Made by a program: the position numbers and the translations under genes
Shown here: one piece after another, positions 10,401 through 19,500 of the stretch
Position numbering within the stretch: the first letter of the stretch is position 1
Layout of the letters: the number at the start of each line of letters is the position of its first letter
Notes under the pieces: generated by a model
What the model was told of the DNA's origin: nothing
Databases searched by the model: none
What the model saw: only the letters and a program-made list of their open reading frames with translations
Assembly (NCBI GenBank): GCA_905221605.1
Contig: CAJNDS010002206.1
Span: forward strand, 355,226-419,225
DNA length: 64,000 bases
Origin: Symbiodinium natans
Taxonomy: Eukaryota; Sar; Dinophyceae; Suessiales; Symbiodiniaceae
Reading direction: 5' to 3'

Positions 10401-10589
10401 CCAGTTCCCACTGCATATGGCATGCTGAGTGGGAAGATATGGAAGAAGAGCCATTCCATGAAGCTCAGCCTCGGCTCCCAGCACAAGGATCTTTCCAAGT
10501 GGGGCGATGTGAAGCCTTACTGGACCACATGGGTGGTTAGAGAAGATGGTGCTGTGGTGGCGGGGCACAACTGCTCGCCCCGCCCCTGA
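4449..10589 (+). CDS. Gag-protease-(RT connection/RNase H) polyprotein, ORF1 of the LTR element
   Basis: The frame is open from 4365, where the first codon is TTG. I place the start at the first in-frame ATG, 4449, giving about 2046 residues. In order it has an acidic Glu/Asp run (about 4590-4625), a Gag capsid-like helical region (about 5515-6010), and Ala/Lys-rich linkers around two CCCH zinc fingers (CFHFRDHGNCPKGDACPYSH at about 6313-6372; CPFF…C…C…H at about 6529-6592). A retropepsin-like domain follows (6885-7240) with LDGCAGANHV where a D-[ST]-G-A motif is expected, and GLILGG near its end. Next come a roughly 1.2-kb stretch without known domains, then the end of a Ty3-type RT (KLLGHNIGRDG, FLGCANWLRGYLP; 8470-8720) and RNase H (ADASGIAVGG, QEAFAQLE, WTDHANLT, LGDSFSRN; 8905-9270). 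The C-terminus has an unassigned domain and a CxC…CPAC zinc site (about 10143-10190). The RT fingers and palm are absent from this ORF and lie downstream in ORF2. Confidence 0.85.
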   Translation: MSYVAWLKWRRETGSRPLCKRDGVSTTPEQEAALWRKVMKFLHDAEDEDEDEEEEEEDSELVPEASGAGGDSPPRVDVSAAARELAMVPTGAAYVPATAPGSRPAGPSGPPSTAGSVPGTAEGLQAELRAIFRPDQEPVADYLTRVSRIVLALKAHGVTVSSRDLDALSTKATLLADEFSKMVRRLRTRFSVAALRGGEDPEDAEEIQREIQCIGELILALGGKESSSQEKVWSSPSDVPVEAVGPRSPGLPQPATASGLGEGLDRGGLHTAEVAGGPSAARVLGATDGDSPLRAKLAALEMEIEALKRGSDGGGSQTGSQHPAGDFAAALAAQTEALKEALAQRGGQSSITTVKTDLTWPTLTDDKSDARDVVLFYEEFEDVCALANNCRGMSAREKLLALRGRCRGSRMKTYTNAYRAAWKSGEVLSDPQAVYDRIKNKHLMFGESREEREVRVDGEHASLAKGKLTGHQFEPLFEASIADLEAVGLGKTPRELYLSYLRKMPPYLQKEIRNDKRLWPGDPKDGGLRGPQTWEESHKVVLEYEQREAAHRAVSHSVYTATGSQSADPAVALAEAQKEIKSLKAAAKAAAKGAAAAAKAGADQTFAAASKGAGKGADKKICFHFRDHGNCPKGDACPYSHDKELRRKALAAKKGDQTFATAKGKGKGKGGGKAKANAKPKAAAKGAAKPPGTVCPFFSKNGSCKKGASCDMVHNLTTSGGTPALPANWAPPSGASMSNPFAAFSVQIGSSGVQAGVLGAAGHAAVQQHALPLSKGGRDKFATLDDLPKDWWNLADNAPGGYQYRTVVQVLDRKVECMLDGCAGANHVTEELVVGMMNRAAELGIGTEDPGFPVVRLEKWVHPEYVHGIASGAPVPLKGAAVLRVTLLEGRTADDCRPNTEIFVRCKIAARGTSDWHGLILGGRALDCAGRMGLGFRPGPDFHVLDTLGIRMPRCEDHSRTRKDRAYAFEARLSSLDDASCTEPGGGSRELLRYDGEEPLELSPGDGVLVPVVREAGVSAEGSLSEVVLPVECGVEAVPGLWPTGEGKGFVLLAAQECDHSLQPGEVVAEVRSGLVSTAACGCGAIETVFESEPSPQACADCGVAVASVDHDPCFACGSASRAAARSFQGCSSCALGRLRTGARIGVLSVLAAMTVLASVWGGSGPVGRPVEEPGVLTCLDHLPSVDSYWEAPGGYASVWGRRPAQKDLGTVAVEKAPYETCLLQRAGEAWRLWDTRDLRVAESVACSDEVPVTERLAVFRTRKGPRWAGWREGSATAGRGASDAVRPADAVDTARCPSYHIVESWDIDKMIEEPPTDYYYEQLAADMRARHPKACPHLLDHLVSLEGFLDKSILFGSFGISKAEVCVSKGKLLGHNIGRDGSSPDEERCQAVIDFPPLWEKLHIQQFLGCANWLRGYLPVEYGHAAKILGQWQKPGAVFPEGGLGSAATEGCKAFKAIKRMMQNRINLATFDEASAADGSCPLEQIADASGIAVGGSVVQMTRDLSQLKVLMTHSKSLTPAQQNWPPLIQEAFAQLEVKRATRRMFGSIRTLCWTDHANLTRAQTSDIGMDPKLVRWVAEILMDGSEIRSLSGRSATLGDSFSRNPKDRDALLAARTKDLEGLSGQLRGFDLDQYLGEGTEGDGPVPWAVGNDAVPEPAGRVQAAAVPMCVVAALPVRVMVVFDYARWKEQDAELTEIRRVFQASLPGVSVAVRGCWGPFEDTDGLASHFDCGAGRLAGTKKIKRIRVDLLTSCAKVLREASGFRPQFLVGLGQGGLVTAVLRWPLVVELTLQARNLQRKEARAVGEAWAGIKAIWAVRPRLWRTQQGHLEVAEACPELKKDFPEPPLRGFGIVGKQALGAEVLRSLRLDAVRSIDDASIRGMLDEPSRPLWDHEGLCICGKRTYLFSRCPACIEKEAVDISVEIAEREEPEPPLEGDLEAHEVGLEVNSVLATLDRTGGLVRVRSSTIQQWAVGFRTTPKDAPVPTAYGMLSGKIWKKSHSMKLSLGSQHKDLSKWGDVKPYWTTWVVREDGAVVAGHNCSPRP
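8470..9275 (+). other. RT connection/thumb segment plus RNase H, separated from the RT palm
   Basis: This domain segment of ORF1 begins where a Ty3 RT would pass from the catalytic palm to the LGH strand: FGISKAEVCVSKGKLLGH, then DGSSPDEERCQAVIDFPP and FLGCANWLRGYLP. RNase H follows with the Asp-Glu-Asp-Asp set all visible (D in ADASG, E in QEAF, D in TDHAN, D in LGDSF). Searching upstream in all ORF1 sequence back to the protease, I find no LVVDYR, no VDAxSGF and no YxDD. Confidence 0.8.
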
Positions 10590-10591
10590 AT

Positions 10592-13500
10592 GTGGTTCAG
10601 AGCGACATCGTCGTGCATTGGTCGTCAGTGGTGAACTGGCACGGCCACAGACATGTCGTGAATGAGCAGTGTGAAGTGCTCTGGAGGTCTAAGGGTAGAG
10701 AGGTTGCCTTAGACCCCTCCTTCGGCAAGCTGATAGCCCTTGTGGGTAGGGTTACTCAGGTCATTGGCTGGCGGGCAACCGGAGAAGCAGCTTCGGATCC
10801 CCGCAGGTCTACCCTGCAGGCGTCAAGGGTCCTTGCTCAATTCTCTTCGTCCAACGAGGGCGTAGAAGGGCATTGGACCGCGGGCGCTATCAGTCGCGGG
10901 AAGAATGCCAATGAGTGCAAGCTGAAGGGTAGAGTTTTGGCGTTTATGGGTGAAGAGCACAAGGGCCCTGCAGTGGTTCTAGAGCTCGTTAGCCATAGCC
11001 CCATCCTGTGTATTTGGGACCATTCCTCAACCAAGGTCAAGGTCGAGTTTAAGGGCGGTGTTCCGTCTTTGAGCCTGATCGCGGAGGAGGACGAAAGTCG
11101 TCGTGAGCAGCTTGCGGTCGAGGCAAGGGACGCGGCGAACATTTCGGAGTTCCGAGTCACGGGATCCCTTCGTACGGCGTGGTACGAGGGTCAGCGGCGC
11201 GATCCCTCATTGGCGGGCTCGATCCGCAAGCCAGAGCCGCCAATGGAGATATCCGGAGACGGGTTGCTCGAGCGCGAGGTGACCCTCAGGACGGGTCAAA
11301 CCGTCGTTGTCCCAGTGGTTCCCAACGGGGCTGCGGGCGCGAATGGAGTGACCTGGCGCCGCGCTTGCTACAATTCAGTCCACTGCGGAGTCCTTGGGGC
11401 CCATAGGTCTGCTGAGGTTACCATCAAGCTGCTAGAGAGGGCAGTCTGGTGGCCCGACTTAGAGAAAGATGTGCGGACCTGGGTCGCCAAATGTCTCGCT
11501 TGCATTAAAGGCCGCTCTCGACCGACGAAGGTTGAGGCTCGTGCGGTCAAATGTGGCGCCGAGACATGCTGGCAGGAAGTCAGCGTGGACTGTGAAGGTC
11601 CGAACCGAGAGGACAGGGAGGGGCATAGGTACTCGCTTACGTACTGTGTGCTTCGCAGCAGGACGATCCCGAGCCTCATCAGGTCGGATAGAGGGCCAGA
11701 GTTCAAGAATGCGCTCATGGCAGAACTCAGCGCTATGCTTGGGACCGAGTGGCGGTTCAGCGCGCCCTTGAGGCCTTGTGAGTTGGGCGCAAACGAGCGA
11801 GTCCACCAAGAAGTTCAAAAGGTGCTGGGGGCGGTCGTCAGGCAAGTCGGCGCCTCCCTTTCCGAAGCTTGGTCGGATTGGCTCGTGGTGGCGGAGTACG
11901 TCATAGATAACACTCCGGGACCCCACGGGTATACCCCGAGGGACCTAGAGCGGAGCTGGTCGCTCGCTCTACCACTTGAAAAGGACGTCCTGCGAGACGC
12001 CTTGCAGTTCGAACCCATCTCTGATTGGGCTCGGAGCCAGTTTAAGCAGTTCTCGGAACTAGCTGCTGCGGTCCGAGAGCACTGGACGCGGTCTTCAGAA
12101 GCGCGGGCGAAACTTGCAAATCGCCATAGGCGCACTGTGGACCTTAAGCCAGGCGACCGAGTGGTCTGGAACGCTCCGAGGGCCCGTTCAGAGGGGGCGG
12201 GGCGTGTGCCTTGGAAACCGGGTCTGACCGGCCCCTGGCGCGTGTTGGAAGTCAAGGGCCACAGGCTCACCTTGGAGCCCGTGTCGATGGAGTCGGGGGG
12301 TACTTCTTCCGCCCGGCGCGGCCCGATGGAGGCGCACGCAGAAGACTGCATTCTTGTTCCTGCGGATGCAGATGGCGCGGAATCCCGCGAGCCGGTCGTC
12401 TTTGAGGACGATGGAACCGGCGGGGACGGCTCGTCTCGCCCCAGCTTAGGGCAACAGGTTCAAGGCGACGCCAAGCAAGTGGAGTTCACGCTGACCAGGC
12501 GCGGGAGGGACTTCGTCCTCCGCCTTGGCGACCGCATTGCCTATCGGGGTGTAGGTGGAGGCCCTAAGGTGTGCAGGTTAGGACGGGTCACGCAGGTAGA
12601 TGCTGCCCGTGCGCAGGTCGGCGTGCACCGCTATCTCCCCGACGCCAGCGGGGTTCGCGTCAAATGGCGGCTTGCATTCATCGCCGAGGACGGTGCGCTC
12701 ACGCTTTCAGAGGGGACTCGTCCGGCCCACGAAGCGGTTTCCGTCAGGGAGATCATTTCCAAGATCGACCTGAACCGCGACGGCGTGCTTGCTGCAGCCT
12801 CGGCCAGAAAGTTGGACAAGGGAGCGTACTCGTTGCAGGACAGGACGCTCGAGAGGGCGTCTCGCGCCAGCACGGGTGTGCTCTCGATCCGAGAGGCCCT
12901 CGCGGACCTCTTGGTCGCGGAACCCCGCGTGTTGCAGCCTAGGGCTTCCCCAGAGTCGGGTACTGTCGAGAGTTGGTTCCGGCAGTATTTCCTTGGAGGG
13001 GTTGCCGATGTCTTAGAGGTTGCTTGGGGTGACGCGGTCGTTTCCGACGCGGCCAGGAGGCACGGGTACAGGGTTGTTCCAGCTTTTGTGCAAGGCAAGC
13101 AGGCCTACGGGATCACCTGGAACCTGGCCGCAGAAGAGCACTTAGAGGCAATTAGCGGCGCTGTTTTGCGCACGGAGCCGAAGGTGCTCGTGATTGGGCT
13201 CGAGGGCAAGAATGTGCCCCGGGCTTTCCTCCAGCTAGTCGTCCGGTGTGCGCAGGAACGCACGCGCGCGGGCGCCCACGTCGCGCTGCATTTGCAGGCA
13301 CAAAAGGGCGAGTGGGAACCCTGGCGGCTAGAGGAGTGGGGCGCCTTGTTTGGGACGCTCGCAGAGCCACGCTGGCCTTGGGCTTTCGTGCGGGCTGACA
13401 TATGCCAGTTCGCGCGGGCCAGTGGCCGCGGCAACCTCGTTGAGAGCGGGGCCCTGTGGCTCGCCGATTTCAGCTTAGAATCGGTAGGTTTGAGGTGTAG

Positions 13501-16500
13501 TAGGCCGGATGCATTAGGCGCAGTGCAGCACAAGCACGTTGGGCGCGCGCAAGCCGACTACAACCTCGTAGGGGCGGCTTTCTGCGCATCGCTCCAGGAC
13601 CTTGGTCTGAGGGGCGCAGAAGAGCTGTGCACCGCTGCAGTTGAAAGCTTTCCAGCCACTGCGGGTGCTGATGGCGCCGCGGCTGCGCCACAGCCCTCTC
13701 CAGTCGTTCCCCTCCCGGACGTGCGCTCGGGAGAGGACCTCACGCCAGCAGAGCGTGCGGAGCTGGATAAGGAGGTGGATAAGTACGCCGCTGAGAAGGA
13801 AGCGTTTTGGCGGACCAAGGCGGACGCCAAGGACTGGGATTCCGTCCGGGCTGACCTTGAGGTCTATGCTCTTGCGGGCGAGAAGGTCGCGGAGGATCCT
13901 AGGCGCACCGAGGCCTATAGAGACCTCGTATGGTCGGGTTTGAAGATCGAGCCTGGACCAACCAGACCAGGGCTGACCGATGCTGACATCGCAGCCGTCA
14001 GGGAGGTCATACGGCGAAAGGCCGCTGGGTTCTGGGTGGAGGACACCACCAGGACCACGGTCAGGAAGTTCGCCCATGACTGCATCCCCACCGGGCCGCC
14101 GGTCTCGTCCCAGCCTCACAGTCTGAGGGGCGAGTCCGCGCAATGGGTCGACGACAAGCTTGAAGAAGAATGCAAGCGGGGTCAGTTGATCCGCGGCAGC
14201 TCGGCTTGGGGATCTGCGCCGTTTCCGACCAAGGAAATGCCCAGCTACAAGCGGCATAGGAAGCGACGCTTGGTGGTTGACTACCGCCGTGTGAATGCCC
14301 GAATTAAGCGCTCCACGTACTATTGTCGGCGGGGTAGCGATGTGCTCGCCGCCGCAGTAGGTTCGGTTTGGTATACCTTCGTGGATGCGGTTAGTGGGTT
14401 TAATCAAATTAGGAACACCAAGCGTGCTCGCGAGGTGTTGGCCATTGTGGCAAGATCAGGGAAATATCTCCCTGTCGGCCTCACCTTTGGCCCGATTAAC
14501 GGCCCAGATGATTTCAACTTTGTGGTTGATAGGGCCTATGCCCCCGGCAGAGGTAGGCGCCTTAAGTATACTAAGGAGTGGATAGCCTACGTGGATGATC
14601 TTACTGTTAGGACGGGTAGGGTCATTGATGGGCAGTTTTTCACTGATGCCCAAGCCGAGGGGGCGGTGCGCGAAGCGTGCGCCAAGGGGGCAGTCGCGGC
14701 TCCGCAGAGCGCGTCGTCTGCTCTTGAAGCCTTAGGCGTTCGCGGTGCGCACAACTCCAAGCGCGCGAACCATGACGCGGCGCGCTCAGACCAGAATCAC
14801 CCCACGCGCGTTCTGATGCTCAGGATGTTGGGGCTGTTCGGGTGTTTCTGTGTTCAGGGCGGGTGTTTTTGGGGCGGGCCGTTTCCCAGGTCGCCGGTCT
14901 GCGGGCAGAAGGATTTTTCGTCGTTCGTCGCGTGCAGCTTCGTTCGTCTGTCTCGCAGCCAGTGTTTTGCAAGCAGGCCTAGAGGTTCGGTCCAAGGTCG
15001 AAGCAGAAGCCTTAGAAGCCTTAAAGCCCAGACCTTAAGGAAACTCCCCAAACCCCCGCCGCAGCGGTTCAAGTGTGTTGTAGAACCTAGGGTAGGTAGT
15101 CCCTCCCCGCGTTCGTGCCTGTGCACTGCGCCCCGCTGCGGGTCGCGACCAGACCGCGCGGGAGCGACCGATCGGTCGCCCGGACCTTCGTGGTCAACCA
15201 CAAGGCCCCGCTGCGGGCCGTGCCCTGGCCGCGCGGGAGCGGCTGCCTACCACTACTGCACACCGGCCCCTTGCAGCGGGCCGTGTCCTGGCCGCTCAAG
15301 GGCGCGTCAGGTTTTCCTCGCCCATCGGAGGTCCAGCAAAGCCGCGGGCCTCAGTGCCGCGATGGGTGGAGGAGGGTCGAAGGGCAGGGGCAAGAGCAAG
15401 AGTCCAGGCCCTAAGGGCCGAAAGGGCCCGCCCACGATCGACGACGTGCAGCGTATGCTAGTCCGATGCATGCGGCACGGCGAAGCTGGTTGTAGAGGCC
15501 GGTTCGCTCCGGGCGGCCTCTACCCGGTTGATGAGTTGATCGAACAACTCGGCATCACCATCAACCAGTACAACCAGGCGGTCGCGCACGACGCCAACCA
15601 GCGGAAACCGAGGTTGGATACCTCGCACGCTGGCTTCTTGCGTGCCTTTCAAGGCCACTCGGCCGATTGCGGCCATCCTATGGGGTTCATGATGGAGGGC
15701 CTAAGTGAGACCGCCATCAACGATCTTATATATCGGTATGGCCCGGCCATGTGGCACGGCACGGACCTGCATGTCGTGCCAAGCCTGATTCAGAATGGCT
15801 TGATCCCCGGCGGCGGGCCGGGAGGCCGCCTCGGGGTGCACTACGTCCTAGGCCACTGCCCCACGCAGTGGGAGGACGGGAGACGCGGGTTCCGCCGCGG
15901 ATCGACTTGCATAGTCGAAGTCCGGTTGGCGGTCCTGCGGGACGCCGGAGTGCCTATCTATGCGGGAGCAGATGGGGTGGCTCTCACTGGCCAGATTAGA
16001 GCCACCGGCATCTCCCGCATCTGGGCACTCCCCAAAGGCTCGCCTGTTTACTCAGTCTTAATTGCTGAGTTAGAAGTGGATCGGTTGATCCAGCATGTCG
16101 ACCTAAGGAGTTTAGGCGACACCAGTGCGGGCCCCCACCCGCCGTTGGGGCGAGGACCGAAACTGGGCACGGTCCAAGCGTCCCAAGCTGCTGCGGCCAG
16201 CAGTGGCGCGGCGAGCTCCTCGACGGTTGTGCTGGCCCCTGCGGGCCGTGTCATGGCCGCGGGGGCCGCCCAACCTGTTACCCCTCCTAAGGCCGCGCCT
16301 AAGGCCAAAGGGCGTGCTTCAGGGGCTCCTAAGACTTCGATCGTTCCAGCGAAGCCCAAGGTGTACCCTAGGCGCAACGTCCCTGGCCCCAATGTCCTCG
16401 AGGCCGAAGACTCGCTCGAGGAAGAGGCAGCCCAAGAAGCTGAAGGTGTCGAGGAAGATAGTTCCAGCTCGGATCTTCCCGACACGCGGGCGCCTCAAGC

Positions 16501-19500
16501 CGCGGTCAAGGTGAAGGAGGACGAAGAGCCCGCTGGTGGGGCCCAGGCCGAGAGCACAGAGGAAGGGTTCCTCGAGCTTGGCCAATCGGTGGTCAGCAGC
16601 GCGAAGGAGTACCTCGCGCGGTCCGAAGCTCTTCTGAGAGCGCAGAAGCTCCAGTCGAAGATACTGGAGGTGGCGGGAACCGCGATGGTGAAGCTAGAAA
16701 AGATCACCAAGCGTGAGGAATCCCTCAAAACTCTGCGCCGTGAGGGAGAGAATCGGGCGGCCGGGGAAGGCGCCGACGGGGAAGAGGTGTCTGACGATGG
16801 TCAGGATGCCCCCGGGGGTGCGGGATCGAGCAGTTCCGCCAGGCCTTCAGGAGGCGGGACCGTCCAGTCCGCCCCGGCCCCAGAGGAGCCTCGCCCCAAC
16901 GCTGACGGCCACTATGGATGCTCAGCTCCTGGATGCGGGCTGGCCTTTGAGTCGCTGGTGCAGTACCACTTGCATCAGGCGGCCTGCCATGGCGCCTCTC
17001 TTCCGCCCAACCTGGGGATCAGCCCCTCCGCACCTCTTGACCCTTTTCGTCAAGACTGGCGGGGACGGTTGTTCCGCCGAGGAAAGGACGGTGAGTATGG
17101 GGAGGTGCCCATGCTCCGAGTGATTCGGTACCACAAAGCCAACGGGTACGATCACTCGAAGGTCCCGCTCCTGAAGAGAGGGGACCGAATCCAGCTTGAG
17201 GACGGATCGCACCACATTTATGGTGGTAGTCATCCACCGGGGTGGCTTCGCGATGACCCCGAGCTGGATCCCGCTCCAGAGAGTAGCGGTGGAGGGTCCA
17301 CGCCCAAGAGCGAGCCCACGGAGGAGGCCGAGCCGGGACCTCCGCGGGAGGCCGCTCCGCGCGGGCGGGCCCTCGAGCCGCCGACGAGCGACGTTCAGCA
17401 ACGCCTTGCAGAGCGTCGTTCCAAGCGGGATTACTCGCCAGACCTGGTGACGCCTCTTGACGATCTCCATGCCCAGGAGATCGATTCCTTCTTCGCGGGC
17501 GACCCAGCCGCGGACAGCCTTGACGTCATTTTGATGCGCGCCGAGGTTCGCACTGAGTCCCACCTCAACGTTGGCCGGGAGCAAAAAGAGCCCCTGGTCA
17601 AGGAGGAACAGGAGGAGGAAGCTGAGGTTGTCAAGGACGAGGAGGTCTCGGTTGAGATGGAGGCAGGCACCGCGGATGAGGCGGACGATGTCGCCCTCCC
17701 AGCCAACCGAGCCTACGTCGAAGGCCGCTTTTACCCCTACGGCAGCTGGCGGTGCTTCTTCTGCGAAGCCATCAACCCGGTTACCGAGGACCAGTGCCTC
17801 ACCACGCACGCGGGCGGCCCGAATGCGGGTGCCCCGTGCGACGGCCGATGGATCAACGGGATCGACATCGGGTGGTGGGAGGTAGATCCTCAAACCGCGC
17901 CAGAGCAATGGAGGCGGAGGTTTTCTGCCGAAGAGCTTGAAGAACAACAAGCGCGGGCGGATGCCGCGAGGCTTCTCAGCGATGAGGAACTCGCTGAAGC
18001 CCTCCAGGCGGCCGAGGAGGCGCAGGCGGCCGAGCGCGCCAAGAAGCGAGAGCGGCGCCAGGCGGAGAAGGCGGAGCGCGATGATCACATCAGCGAGGCG
18101 CTCCGCATAGCAGGGTGGCAGTGCCCTAACTGCTATGAATGGAATCTTTCATTCAGGCAGCTGTGCTTTCGCTGCAGCACCCCTCTCCGTTTGGCAGAGG
18201 TCGTCTCTCGCGGGATCCCTGATCCGCGGCGTGGCGAAGAGAGGGACTCTGGCTCCGAAAGCAGCCAGGACGAGCTGGAGTACGAGATCCTTCTGGCCAA
18301 TCGTGCGATGGACCAAGAAACCATCCAACCTCTTCTTAGAAACAAACACAAGAAGAGGGGCGGTAAGCGACGTCGCGAAGAGGCGACGTACGGCAAGGGC
18401 CGCGACCCTTGGAGTGCTTGGGCAGACGCCCGTGGCAAGGGCCAGGGCAAGCCGAAGGGCAGAGGCAAGTCCGATGCCAAGGGCAAGCCCAAGGGGAGGG
18501 GCAGGTACGCCTGGGGCGCTTACGCCGCGGGCATAGTTGCCGCGCTCCAACCCCGCCCAAGCACAAGCTGGGTCCCAGCCTTCCCGTGCGGGTCGGCCCG
18601 GCCGCCGCCAAGTGTTCCGCTTCCGCCGCGGACCCCCTTTTTCCTGGGTCGCGGGCTCCTCAATCGGTTGATGCACGCCCTCAACGGGAACATCAACGGC
18701 TGGTGGGGCCTGGCGGCTGCAGCGTCGGCGCCGATTGCCTTGCAGTTGCACCGCGGGGCTGTGCATGTTGTCGAGGACTCCATGCACGCGGTTGCAACAA
18801 TTTCGGCCGACGTGGTCGAGGAAATCGGTCATGGGGCCAGGCGGACAGTGTGGGTCGCCGGAACAGCCATCACTCTGGTAGTAGTGATCTTGTGCAGCGC
18901 TGTTCTGTGGTACGTGAGTCGTGCCGTTGCCAATCGCATTGCGCATCTGCGACATGGCAACACCGCGGCCCCTGAGGCGCGGCTGTCTCAACTCCTTGGC
19001 TCTGAAGCGACGTTTGAGGTCGCGAGCACTAAGAAAGGGGTGACCCATAAAGTTTGGGTGCACCTCAAGGAGGAGACAGCTGCCTGTGGCTGTCGTGCTT
19101 ACCTAGCAGAGGGACGTTGCGGGCATTGCGATGCCGCAATGGACACCGCTCGATCCCTAGGGTTTTTGCACGCGGCCCAGCGAGGCGCGGGTCCTGCGCT
19201 CACAGACTCCATTCGGAGTACCGCCTCCGAAGCCCTGGCTAAGGGTAAGGTTGTGTTGGGTTTGGGGAACAGTGAAGGATGTTTCTCCCAACTTGCGGCC
19301 AAGAGCCGCGGGCTCTCCTGCTTTCAGGGGCTCGCGGGTCGTGACCTGGCCGCGGCCCCAGCAGATGGAGCGAGCGCAGCCCACGCACAGTCCGGCTTCG
19401 TGCAACGTGCCGCCACTGCCACTGTGGCGCGCACACCCAGCCGGAGGAACAAGGGCCCAGTCCCCGCTAGGAGTTCTCCAGTCAAAGAAGCGGAATTCCT

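Noticed and set aside
16922-18088. 388-codon minus-strand ORF
   Set aside because: Antisense to the accessory protein of the LTR element; Leu/Arg-rich shadow without a domain.
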